DNA from: Macellibacteroides fermentans
GTDB lineage: Bacteria; Bacteroidota; Bacteroidia; Bacteroidales; Tannerellaceae
Length of the DNA stretch: 64,000 bases
Direction of reading: 5' to 3'
Assembly (NCBI RefSeq): GCF_013409575.1
Contig: NZ_JACCCY010000004.1
Span: forward strand, 305,901 to 369,900
Below, one piece after another: positions 37,401-44,119 of this stretch. A program made the position numbers and the translations under genes. Each line of letters opens with the position of its first letter. Position 1 is the first letter of the stretch. Under the pieces are notes generated by a model that saw only the letters and a list, made by a program, of their open reading frames with translations, was not told where the DNA came from and ran no database searches.

Positions 37401-37515
37401 CTACACCTGTTCTTTGACTTGATGTTTGGGAGAATGACATCCCCGGGAACAGGGATATGGATAAAAGTATGTTTAGTAAAAACAACCTCATCCAATTTGT
37501 TTTTTTCCGTTTCAT
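34432..37515 (-). CDS. SusC/RagA TonB-dependent transporter
   Basis: 1027 aa. A signal peptide (cut near SFSQTS) is followed by a carboxypeptidase-regulatory-like domain (about residues 35-110, GVVTDATTKESLPGVSI), the TonB box region, the plug domain (about residues 115-235, LRGNRSISGNN and VLKGPSAAALYGSRAANGAII) and the 22-strand barrel ending in VKLTF. It imports oligosaccharide with the SusD neighbour. First gene of a seven-gene operon; promoter and possible operator lie within 130 bp upstream. Confidence 0.96.
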   Translation of the reverse strand: MKRKKTNWMRLFLLNILLSISLFPGMSFSQTSSQRTGVVTDATTKESLPGVSIMVKGTQRGTTTNLDGEFILPASENETLVFTYIGYKEKEITVRGQQKLVVQLEQSTQNLGEVVVTALGIERNTRTLPYATQQLAGGDLNEIRDNSSNLLSSLSGKVSGAVITTAATGPGAAARVILRGNRSISGNNTALIVVDGVPYDNTSYNQATGTTSSYGGSDGAANVNPDDVASINVLKGPSAAALYGSRAANGAIIITTKKGREGKFSIDYNGGVSIDQPNLLMKFQNNYGRGNGGVYSPTAGESWGEKAETYPNNVKDFFETAPSFNNAVSTYGGTKELQGFASYTSNIVNGIVPGNRMDRNTANVRVNTNFFPKLTTDTKITFVNQKIKNRPRLGDAGTPLEAYIMPRDMKESELKEFETIDPTNGQPIRKYWTTSSIYDNPYWSTERTSVNEERNRVTALGSAKYQLTDWLSVMGRISYDRYNDKTDGSFYSGTVSLGDVKAGGKYYETNTSYWERNLEGLISGNNTLSSSFKINYNVGASSLKRVFSSVQSMANGLTIPNKFSLSSATTPAFENVLGYERQLNSIFGNLQVGFNEYLYLDLSARNDWSSTLPAPHSYFYPSAGVSAIFSEFINLPAWVSFGKIRTTYTEVGNDADPYLLNQRYNFALGAGQGFISRDGNKSIPNLKPEKTRSYELGLELKFIENRLGIDATFYKSNTINQLLYVGLPMASGFNRQYINAGDIENKGLEVMLTGRIIESDKFSWSSSVTFSTNSNKVIELAPNTTRVNITDNTKYATVIVNEGGSYGDLYGYKWKTDANSGKYIVDARGLPVVESNQKLGNFNPDFQLGWNNQLSYKNFSLAFQIDGRIGGEMVSGTDAYLSYFGLTESSEKFREGGLILDAVTADGAANTKAITAQQLWTTVSQNGRDAWGEFFTYSMTNFRLREASVSYNFDIKNSFVKQAQLSLLGRNLFFFYRGKSKLKIPGIDERTIPVDPEAALGAGNYQGVELGLPPAVRSFGLNVKLTF

Positions 37516-37554
37516 TTACAATTAGATTTTAGATTACTACTTATAATTTGCGGT

Positions 37555-37587
37555 CAAAGAAAATACAACTTTTTTTATAAAACCAAC
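37555..37587 (-). promoter_or_regulatory. candidate susC promoter
   Basis: The minus strand reads TTG at 37584-37586 and TTTCTTTG at 37555-37562, about 20 bp apart and 40 bp before the ATG. Seven of eight bases match the Bacteroidetes -7 TAnnTTTG. Confidence 0.4.
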
Positions 37588-37925
37588 TATTTTTCAACTA
37601 AAAAACCGAGAACGTTCTCGAAACCGTTCTCGGAATCGTTCTCGTTTAACTTGTTGATAATTAGGTATTCTGTTGTGTGTTTGCTGACTTCAAATTCTTT
37701 GGTTTGTTTTTCTGTGGTAAGGATGCAGGCAATCCGAATGTTATTTTCAAAATGCCACATGAGCCTTTTCTTATTGCCATACGAATAAGGGCTTTTATTA
37801 ACGTATTCGCTTAATATGTAATTGTGACCTCTTTTAGCTCCGGTTATTTCTTTCAGAATTTCGTTCTTTTCTAGTTCTGCTATTAATTTGTAAGCAGAAG
37901 CAAGCGGGAGACCTGTCTTTCTCTT
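37587..37925 (-). pseudogene. relic with Fic C-terminal winged-helix similarity
   Basis: A minus-strand frame open for 112 codons between stops, without a good start codon before an ATG at 37760. Its front half resembles the C-terminal winged helix of Fic-family proteins (TGLPLASAYKLIAELEKN, then ILKEITGAKRGHNYIL). The back half ends in an ENDS-ENGF-ENVL repeat made by the tandem CGTTCTCG sites. A terminator lies directly upstream, so the frame is unlikely to be expressed from there. Probably the tail of a lost Fic gene; similarity judged by eye. Confidence 0.5.
37607..37644. promoter_or_regulatory. LacI-type palindrome with tandem CGTTCTCG half-sites
   Basis: A perfect 14-bp palindrome CGAGAACGTTCTCG (37607-37620) is followed by CGTTCTCG at 37625 and 37637, giving three copies exactly 12 bp apart. 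It lies about 90 bp upstream of susC, a good place for control by the LacI gene at 24983. The same bases are also coding in a relic frame, where they read as a four-residue repeat, so the operator reading is not proven. Confidence 0.5.
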
Positions 37926-37931
37926 CTATAC

Positions 37932-37966
37932 CAAAAAAGAAAGCCCTGCCGACATGGGCAAGGCTT
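37932..37966 (-). terminator. terminator, shared stem copy 1
   Basis: On the minus strand AAGCCTTGCC, loop CATGTC, GGCAGGGCTT, then TCTTTTTT. The same stem with another loop is at 43345-43370. It would end the mobile mystery protein unit. Confidence 0.75.
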
Positions 37967-38148
37967 ATTAACTCTTTTAGAGTGCAGAACATCGGGACTT
38001 AGCCGGTGCGGGCACTTATTTCGGTACAAATGTACAATAATATAATGGATTCTTTAATTTGCGATTCGCGAATTGCAAATATATGAAATAAAGAATTGTA
38101 TGTCAAATAAATATATGTGTTAAAGTGCTGTTTGTATTTATTTGAATT

Positions 38149-38745
38149 TTAGATTGCAAATTCAATTAAAGGGGCGAAGTTGCCTTTGTCTGCTTCCCGA
38201 AGAGCGCGTAAATAGGTTTTTCGTATTTCGGATTCGGAGGATAGATTTTGTGATCCTCCCCATTTGAAAACGGGCTCTCCGTATAATTTGCTAATAAGAA
38301 TGTCTGCAATAAGACGTGAATGCCTACCGTTTCCATTCGGAAAGCAGTGAATTGAAACAATTCTATGTTTAAACCGAATTACTCTTTCGTGGGGGGTAAA
38401 GGTGTTATTGATATGCCAGTACAGAAAATCGTCGCAAAGCATTTTTAGTTCAGTTCCGATTTGGTACTTATCTACTCCGATATTTTTATTAGTGTTTCTG
38501 AATTGTCCTGCCCATTTCCAGACTCTCCCATACATTCGTGTATGCAGATCTCTAACAAAATCTGCAGTGATTAAATCTTCAGCAGTTTTCTTAATTTTTA
38601 TAGACCATTTTATTGCGTCTTCAATATTTAATTGTTCCCATTCATCAAGTTCATTTCTTGTTGTGATGGTTTTTATTTTTAATCCTGATTTTTCGTCTTC
38701 ATCTATAGGAGTTTGCCCTTCAATGTAACTTAAATTTATTCCCAT
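38149..38745 (-). CDS. mobile mystery protein B (Fic-domain protein)
   Basis: 198 aa. The Fic motif reads HCFPNGNGRHSR, where the usual acidic residue of HxFx(D/E)GNGRxxR is Asn, as is typical of the mobile mystery protein B family. LHTRMYGRVWKWAGQFR is the other family hallmark. Fic enzymes transfer AMP or other nucleotide groups to proteins; loss of the acidic residue may alter metal binding. It overlaps the partner gene by 10 bp. The pair behaves as a mobile, toxin-antitoxin-like unit found at varied sites (known), with unknown action. Confidence 0.9.
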   Translation of the reverse strand: MGINLSYIEGQTPIDEDEKSGLKIKTITTRNELDEWEQLNIEDAIKWSIKIKKTAEDLITADFVRDLHTRMYGRVWKWAGQFRNTNKNIGVDKYQIGTELKMLCDDFLYWHINNTFTPHERVIRFKHRIVSIHCFPNGNGRHSRLIADILISKLYGEPVFKWGGSQNLSSESEIRKTYLRALREADKGNFAPLIEFAI

Positions 38746-39200
38746 AATTTCTCGGGATTCTCTGCAAGCTCTGCAGATATTTCTTTAATAGAATTTTTAA
38801 TTCTCTTTTCACTTATCTTTTGATCTTCTAATGACATCGTTTTATTTGCTCGTATGACAATTTCCTTTGCCATTTTTTCGGCTTGTTGTTGTATTAGCTC
38901 TGATAAGCTGGATGTTTCCATGGGGACAATTGCATAAACAAGTCTCATATTCATTGCTGCGGCCGTTTCTTCCAGACTGTTCAAAGTTATAGTACCGGCT
39001 TTTTCTCTTTCCTGAATTTGTTTGATTGCTTGTGGAGTTTTATTCATTTTGGTAGCTAGTTGACGCATATTCATCCCAATTGCTTTTCGAACGGCTTCAA
39101 TCCAGCCCCCCATAGGTTTACTATCAGGAAGTACTCCACTAAAAGCCTTGATTTTTCGATCAATCTGCTCTAGATATAGTTTGTTAGCTCTATTTATCAT
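38736..39200 (-). CDS. mobile mystery protein A (XRE-type HTH)
   Basis: 154 aa. Residues about 38-90 hold an HTH: IGMNMRQLATKMNKTPQAIKQIQEREKAG. The family always precedes mobile mystery protein B (known), and here the genes overlap by 10 bp. Likely the DNA-binding antitoxin-like partner that represses the pair. Three ATATATGTTTA words lie directly upstream and would fit autorepression. The basic, helical C-terminal half (about residues 95-154) may bind the Fic partner. Confidence 0.88.
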   Translation of the reverse strand: MINRANKLYLEQIDRKIKAFSGVLPDSKPMGGWIEAVRKAIGMNMRQLATKMNKTPQAIKQIQEREKAGTITLNSLEETAAAMNMRLVYAIVPMETSSLSELIQQQAEKMAKEIVIRANKTMSLEDQKISEKRIKNSIKEISAELAENPEKLWE

Positions 39201-39281
39201 AAATATATATGTTTAAATATTGGTGCAAATATACACATATATGTTTATAATAATAGAAATAAATAAATATATATGTTTAAA
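39201..39281. promoter_or_regulatory. three ATATATGTTTA repeats upstream of the mobile mystery pair
   Basis: Copies at about 39205-39215, 39237-39247 and 39269-39279, spaced 32 bp (about three helical turns). They cover the promoter region of the HTH gene and are likely operator sites. Confidence 0.55.
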
Positions 39282-39315
39282 ATTGTCTCTTGTTAAGTAA
39301 ATCGCATTTTTATGA

Positions 39316-41460
39316 TTAATATCCCGGGTTTTGCGTCATACCCGGATTTAAATCTATTTCTCTTTGTGGGATTGGGAATAGTAGTTGATAGTCTTCGAGC
39401 TTCAATTCCGACTTTGCCAAACCGTTCCGTTTTAAAAAGGCAAAGTATCCGACCTGGTCTGTCAGCGCTATTTTACGGGCTTCTTTAATTCCTGTAATTA
39501 CATCCGAAGTTTCGGCTATTCCCTTTGCACGGGTTACCATCTTCAGGTAGTTGAGGGCAGCGGCGTCATTCCCCAGATGCGCTTCACATTCAGCCAACGA
39601 GAGTAGTACATCCGTATAGGTTAAAATGGGGGTATTGAAAAGTCCCAATATCAACTCTTTGCTGGTTGGGGTATAACTTGTGGTGCTTTCCAGCTGATAA
39701 AAGTTGTTTGAAACAACTTTCGCCAACAGTGATTTCGCTTTGGTATATTCGCCTTGGTACATATGGATATTGGCAAGGATTATCCGGGCAACATCCTTTG
39801 AGACAAAAAGAAGATCATTTAAATCGGAAGTGGCAAACCGGTTCTTTTTTTCGTCTGATTTGCTAATGGCTGTTTCTAAATTTGAAGTAAGGGCTTGGAA
39901 AATATCTTTTTCCGAAGTACGAGGTAAATATAAACTATTTAAATCTGGTACCGTTGTCAGGTACGGAACGCCTCCCCAATACACAACCATATTGTAGTAA
40001 CAGATTGCATTGAAGGTGTTTAAATAGTCCGGATAAGCCGATTCTCTCGTTGCATCTGCTTCAAGTATGATAAGATTACGATTGATAGCCCGATAATATT
40101 TAGAAAAAATATCGTTTATATTTCCGTTGGATGAAGACAGCGGTGCCCGGAATGCCGGATCGGTCGTAATTCCGGAGTATTTCGCTTCCAGGGTGTTGGA
40201 GCTTGTTATGACTTCCGACAAAGACGAGGCATACGCATAAAAAGCCTGCACACCAGCCTCGCCTAGTTTGGGAAGTGGGGCATTCGGATTTCCTTCCTGA
40301 CTTATTGTAAGAATGGCGACTTTCTGGCCGCGAAAGTCATAAATTGCAACGGAGTCGGTTACGTTTCTTCTGGAGGCCGACGGCTTTATGTTTACTTTCA
40401 AAACATTATTTTCAAGCGCTTTTTCAACCTTCATGGATGATAGGCCGGGTGTTTCGTACAATTTGTCAAACAGATTTTCGGTTGGCATCTGGCTGGTGTT
40501 TGGTTCCGTGGGAGTGAGGGTGAGTGGAATACTCGTGTTTATTTTAATGGAATATTCGCCCCCTTCTTTGGGTACGGTTATCCGGGATGTTTCCAGCGTT
40601 ACGGGGGTATCGTTCCCGGCAATCTCGTTACCTGCGATACCGTCGTCGTTCCAGTCGAAGAAATAGGCCAGATCTTTAACCGATACCGTTTTGCCCAAAC
40701 TGTTGTATCTTGAAATAACATTGCTTGCGATAGATATCAACTTGCTGTTTAATTTGTTACGGTCCTTTTTAATTTGTTGCAGGGACGTTTCCGAGAATTT
40801 ACCTTCCTGCCCGAACTCTTCGCTAAGCTTAGCCAGGTATTCGGTTAGAACGGCTTCGGACCTGTCCACCAACAATAAGGAAGAAATTGCAAGGAGTGCC
40901 CCGGCCTGGTCCGAACCGGTAGTTATAGAATATTGGGAAACATCTACATCCAGAAACCGCTGGAGGCCAAATGCGGTAAGCAGCTCTTTCTGAGCCTGTT
41001 TGTTGGCATCTGAATAAGATTTGTTTTGTCCGGTCAAGTTGATAATCCGTTTGTATTTAAGATGCGTCAGGATGTTTACATTTACAGTGGATTGATCCGA
41101 CAAGTTAACAACGGCCAGCAACGTTAAAGTTCCCTGAGACAACTGGCCATCTACTTCATTAAAGAAATATCCACTGGCCTTGAGCTGGGCAAAGGGTGTT
41201 TCGAACTCCTTCGAACCGAAAGAAAAACTTCCCGTATTATCGGATATTGTGGAGGAATAAATACTTCCCAGGGGTTGCATATTGGCATCCATCGGTTGTA
41301 TATCGATTGTGGATCCGCTTACAAACGGGCCCTTCTCTACTTTTCCATTCACATTGTAATTAACAGGCGTATACCCGCCTTTTTCGTCTTCAGAACAAGA
41401 TTGAAAAGCAAAACATGTTACCGCAACACCAAATCCGATCAGAATATTTCTTAAATCCAT
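39316..41460 (-). CDS. orphan SusD-like lipoprotein with long N-terminal extension
   Basis: 714 aa. Lipobox AFQSC (C22). Residues about 35-290 form an N-terminal domain with GKVEKGPFVSGSTIDIQPMD and NVNILTHLKYKRI. About 295-395 looks like a BACON-type Ig domain (ITVPKEGGEYSI, VAILTISQEG). The rest is SusD/RagB-like: YNMVVYWGGVPY, LANIHMYQGEYTKAK, ending PIPQREIDLNPGMTQNPGY, the classic SusD C-terminus. Usual SusD proteins have about 500-600 residues, and the SusD part here is only about 310 residues. No susC lies next to it. It may be a surface glycan- or peptide-binding protein; function unknown. Confidence 0.82.
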   Translation of the reverse strand: MDLRNILIGFGVAVTCFAFQSCSEDEKGGYTPVNYNVNGKVEKGPFVSGSTIDIQPMDANMQPLGSIYSSTISDNTGSFSFGSKEFETPFAQLKASGYFFNEVDGQLSQGTLTLLAVVNLSDQSTVNVNILTHLKYKRIINLTGQNKSYSDANKQAQKELLTAFGLQRFLDVDVSQYSITTGSDQAGALLAISSLLLVDRSEAVLTEYLAKLSEEFGQEGKFSETSLQQIKKDRNKLNSKLISIASNVISRYNSLGKTVSVKDLAYFFDWNDDGIAGNEIAGNDTPVTLETSRITVPKEGGEYSIKINTSIPLTLTPTEPNTSQMPTENLFDKLYETPGLSSMKVEKALENNVLKVNIKPSASRRNVTDSVAIYDFRGQKVAILTISQEGNPNAPLPKLGEAGVQAFYAYASSLSEVITSSNTLEAKYSGITTDPAFRAPLSSSNGNINDIFSKYYRAINRNLIILEADATRESAYPDYLNTFNAICYYNMVVYWGGVPYLTTVPDLNSLYLPRTSEKDIFQALTSNLETAISKSDEKKNRFATSDLNDLLFVSKDVARIILANIHMYQGEYTKAKSLLAKVVSNNFYQLESTTSYTPTSKELILGLFNTPILTYTDVLLSLAECEAHLGNDAAALNYLKMVTRAKGIAETSDVITGIKEARKIALTDQVGYFAFLKRNGLAKSELKLEDYQLLFPIPQREIDLNPGMTQNPGY

Positions 41461-41649
41461 AGTGTAATAATTTTCGAACCCCTATTAGATGCGCCTTTGG
41501 GAACAATCACCCACGGTAAACCGGCTGCAACCTAATGAAATCCTTGTTTTCATTCAGTTAATAAAGGATGTTTAATTGTATTTAAGGCTCCGCAAATATG
41601 AAACTTTATTTTTTAATTAACAAATAAATTGATAATTCAATAAGAGGGG

Positions 41650-41713
41650 ACTCTTGTTTACCTTGATAATAAGAAGCAGAAATCAAGATTGTGCAGTGCG
41701 GACTAAAGCTGTT
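41650..41713 (+). repeat. CTTGAT-loop repeat, worn copy D
   Basis: CTTGATAATAAGAAG, AAATCAAGATTGTGC and GACTAAAGCTG match the start of the other copies, but the hairpin left arm is lost and it stops early. Confidence 0.55.
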
Positions 41714-41720
41714 GTTTGGT

Positions 41721-41975
41721 TCAATAGTACTTGTCGATTCCGCCGAAGCCGGTTATTATTTTATTCTCTTTTGTTTTGTTGATAAAGTTGTTGAGGCGCT
41801 TTTCAAATTCTTCGGGACGTATCTCTGCGGCCTGGATGTAGGCTATCCGGATGCGTTTGTATGTATCGGAGAATTGTTGATAGTTATTCCATACGGTTGG
41901 ATCTGCTTGCAACTTGTTGAGGATGTTATCGGGGAAGACAAAGGGTTCCGACAATACATTTCGTATTTTGTCCAC
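41721..41975 (-). pseudogene. C-terminal fragment of a YdeI/OmdA-family protein
   Basis: 84 codons that match only the C-terminal part of YdeI/OmpD-associated proteins: NYQQFSDTYKRIRIAYIQAAE, then RPEEFEKRL and a final NFINKTKENK. The N-terminal two thirds of a usual protein of about 190-230 aa are absent. A related stretch (46 of 54 bp identical) lies at 42758-42811 on the other side of the HEPN/MNT pair. It may be a relic cut by insertion of that pair; expression is possible but a complete fold is unlikely. Confidence 0.6.
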
Positions 41976-42013
41976 TAGTTTGGGGTGTATCAGGTTGTTT
42001 TTTCCTTTTTGAG

Positions 42014-42313
42014 TTAAATAATTTGTCCTGTTTTAAGGATTTCAGCATAAAGAGGGGTTGTTTGGTCTTCTTCAGTGAGGAGTACGGGTTCAATTATGCT
42101 GTTTATTTTTCGTCTAAGTCTCCATAATAAAGGCAAATAGTCAAAATAATCACCTTCGATATGATCTACAATTACAGCAATATCTATATCACTATCCGGA
42201 TTTTGGGTGCCTTTACTATATGAACCATACAAATAAAGTGCTTTTATCTGGAAATGCTGTGAGACTAATTCTTTATAGCGTTTGGCTAATATTATAGCTT
42301 CGTTTTTATCCAT
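42014..42313 (-). CDS. MNT-type nucleotidyltransferase antitoxin
   Basis: 99 aa minimal nucleotidyltransferase. The GSYSKGTQNPDSDIDIAVIV run (residues about 30-50) has the G-S and D-x-D signature of the pol-beta fold. In HEPN/MNT pairs this protein neutralises the HEPN RNase, in some cases by adding AMP to it (known). It overlaps the HEPN gene by 22 bp, so both are made together. The third acidic residue is probably the glutamate in SIIEPVLL. Confidence 0.9.
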   Translation of the reverse strand: MDKNEAIILAKRYKELVSQHFQIKALYLYGSYSKGTQNPDSDIDIAVIVDHIEGDYFDYLPLLWRLRRKINSIIEPVLLTEEDQTTPLYAEILKTGQII

Positions 42314-42684
42314 TGCTGCAGTTTTTTTGTTTGTTCAATTAATGTGATACACTTTTCTTGTGTAAGACTTTTCATCAGCTTCTCTTTGTAAGAGGGATAT
42401 CGTGCTTCTATATTGAGTGGATCAAGCAAGTCTATAACTTCATATTGATCGTCTGTAAGTCCTTCATTGATAAATGCTTTTTCAGCCAATCTTGAAAGGT
42501 TATGAATATAAGGAGGCGTTTCTTCGGAAATAGAACATATACGGGCTTTCAATATTTTTTCAATAGCCTGATGGCACATGAATCCTACGTAAAGGTATCT
42601 ACCGGTAGTCAACATGGCTGAAGCGGTTTCAAGATCGTAGTCCGACATTTCAACCCAATAAGTTACTTTGTGATTGGTTGCCAT
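42292..42684 (-). CDS. HEPN-domain toxin of an HEPN/MNT pair
   Basis: 130 aa, helical HEPN fold: SDYDLETASAMLTTGRYLYVGFMCHQAIEK is the usual first helix pair, followed by PYIHNLSRLAEKA. The classic RNase motif R-x4-6-H is not clear, although H in CHQAIEK and H in IHNL are conserved in this branch. The start is ATG at MATNHK; the frame runs on upstream to 42816 through a YdeI-like relic and is not part of the gene. Toxin-antitoxin role follows from the family pairing. Confidence 0.87.
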   Translation of the reverse strand: MATNHKVTYWVEMSDYDLETASAMLTTGRYLYVGFMCHQAIEKILKARICSISEETPPYIHNLSRLAEKAFINEGLTDDQYEVIDLLDPLNIEARYPSYKEKLMKSLTQEKCITLIEQTKKLQQWIKTKL

Positions 42685-42734
42685 CGCCTGCTTCTTTTTT
42701 TGATTTATTCTTACAAAGATACTAATTAAATTAC

Positions 42735-42816
42735 GATTAACAATTAACTTCCTTCTTTTTTCAAATTCTTCAGGGCCTATCTCAGTAGCCTGGGTGCAGG
42801 CTATCCGGATGTTCAA
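42735..42816 (-). pseudogene. second YdeI-family tail fragment
   Basis: A frame with NIRIACTQATEIGPEEFEKRR, parallel to RIRIAYIQAAEIRPEEFEKRL at the fragment near 41800. The two DNA stretches share 46 of 54 bases and have the same orientation, bracketing the HEPN/MNT genes. Confidence 0.6.
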
Positions 42817-42935
42817 AATACATTGTTTCTATCGTCATAATTGGTTGTTCTGATCCGGTGCCGGTTACCTGCTTCATGCTAAAATAAATAGCTTCCGTTA
42901 ACATGAAGAAAGTTTCATGTTACGTAAATCGCCTT

Positions 42936-43256
42936 TCAAAGCATTGCCGTGAGTTTGCGTATTTTGGCGAGACGCTCGGAAAAAGTTTTGTCTTGTCGTG
43001 CCACCTGCATATTGTAACGTGCTTGCATACGCACCAAAGTATCGGCATCTAATCCTAAAGCGGCTTCGGCAAGCATGGCAAGTTCGGCGTTTATCTGCCG
43101 TTTGCCATTCAGTACCTCGTTTAGTAATGTGTATGAAATACCCATTTCTGAGGCAAGGCGGCGTTGCGATATCCCGAGATATTCGATTTCGTCTTTAAGT
43201 ATTTCGCCCGGGTGAATGGGGAAATAAGGTGTGTATTTGTTAGTTGTTGTTCCCAT
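42936..43256 (-). CDS. higA: HigA-like antitoxin without HigB
   Basis: 106 aa XRE-type protein. PIHPGEILKDEIEYLGISQRRLA is the HigA family start, and the HTH continues through EMGISYTLLNEVLNGKRQIN. In normal HigBA operons the RelE-fold HigB toxin gene lies just before higA; here the 170 bp upstream have no frame like HigB. It is therefore an orphan antitoxin, possibly a relic or a repressor of another pair. The IHPGE motif and length (about 100 aa) are typical. Confidence 0.85.
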   Translation of the reverse strand: MGTTTNKYTPYFPIHPGEILKDEIEYLGISQRRLASEMGISYTLLNEVLNGKRQINAELAMLAEAALGLDADTLVRMQARYNMQVARQDKTFSERLAKIRKLTAML

Positions 43257-43344
43257 ACTTTTTTATTGACAACAATTGCTTCAATATTTAACAAATATAA
43301 CACCTGTTTTTTATATTCACAAATATATGAACTACATTAAAAGA

Positions 43345-43370
43345 AAGCCCTGCCGTTTAGGGCAAGGCTT
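43345..43370 (-). terminator. terminator, shared stem copy 2
   Basis: Minus strand: AAGCCTTGCC, loop CTAAAC, GGCAGGGCTT, then TCTTTT. It lies 58 bp after the 88-aa gene and repeats the stem at 37941-37966 with a different loop. Confidence 0.75.
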
Positions 43371-43427
43371 TCTTGATCTTTTACCACACTACGGTTGTAT
43401 GGTTTACTTCAAGGGATTAACGTTGTA

Positions 43428-43694
43428 TTAAAAGAGAGGATGGCCTAGCAGGGGACTGATGTTTACAATTAAAGAAGATAGCTTTTCGGCTGGTATTCTT
43501 GTTGTTTCGCTTGTTGAGAGTCTTTCTATCACCAGGTCTTTGAAATAGGCTTTTCCTTCGGTGGTGGCTTGTCGGTATTCGTTGATAAGGTTGTTTACAA
43601 TTTCTTTCATCTCTTGGGTTTTGATTCTTGAATAAGATTCTAATACTTTTCCGTTATCGAAATGAATAGTAACGATACTTCCTTGTTCTTCCAT
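43428..43694 (-). CDS. hypothetical protein, 88 aa
   Basis: No family recognised. A short beta-rich start (GSIVTIHFDNGKVLESYSR) is followed by two likely helices (MKEIVNNLINEYRQATTEG and YFKDLVIERL). Soluble, mildly acidic. A terminator 58 bp downstream on the same strand supports a real transcript. It stands alone among toxin-antitoxin-type genes. Confidence 0.55.
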   Translation of the reverse strand: MEEQGSIVTIHFDNGKVLESYSRIKTQEMKEIVNNLINEYRQATTEGKAYFKDLVIERLSTSETTRIPAEKLSSLIVNISPLLGHPLF

Positions 43695-44119
43695 AATTAA
43701 ATTTCTGTTTAATAATTAATAAAATATGTAACTTTTCTTGTGTTTTGGTTACTTAGCAAAGATATATAAATTTATTGATTATTTTCAGTATTTGTAAAAG
43801 AGGCCTTCTTTTCTCTTCTTTTTCTTGATTCATTGCTTTATAATCTGGTATATTCTTTTCATCATTATATCTTGCATTTGCAAAAGTGGTTCGAATAAAT
43901 GTGTATTTGGCCGAAAAGTGGTTCGGATATTTGTAATTTGTGTCAATTCACTATGGGAAAAATATACTCTGGATACTTTGAAGACTTAAAATGAATGATC
44001 CTGAACAGGGATAATGACAAAGATATTTTGCTTATTAACGGATTATGTTTAACTTTCCGGTTTTTTTGGGAATGGGGGCGGATACGCGACTTCTCCTTTT
44101 ATAAATAGATAAAAATAGT
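43695..44119. other. 425-bp gap with AAAAGTGGTTCG repeats
   Basis: Between a minus-strand small gene and the plus-strand SH3b/SLH protein. Holds two AAAAGTGGTTCG words and AT-rich DNA; no convincing gene. A frame at 44035-44247 on the minus strand overlaps the next gene and is not supported. Confidence 0.5.
43876..43926 (+). repeat. AAAAGTGGTTCG element, copies 2 and 3
   Basis: TTTGCAAAAGTGGTTCGAAT and then AAAAGTGGTTCGGAT. The first is identical over 20 bases to the sequence before the truncated DUF4143 ATPase (20926-20947). Confidence 0.7.

Larger units (their letters stand above)
37516..38148. other. 633-bp gap: PUL promoter, half-site array, gene relic, terminator
   Basis: Contains the susC promoter, tandem CGTTCTCG sites, a Fic-like relic frame and a minus-strand terminator (each listed). 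The remaining DNA near 37970-38148 is AT-rich; it has an AGTGC/GCACT inverted pair around 37981-38015 that I cannot assign. Confidence 0.5.

Noticed and set aside
37607..37644. Short CRISPR-like array
   Set aside because: The units are only 8-12 bp with no spacers of usual length and no cas genes nearby.
37970..38148. Structured RNA or tRNA near AGTGC/GCACT pair
   Set aside because: The inverted pair is short and no cloverleaf or known riboswitch core could be folded by eye.
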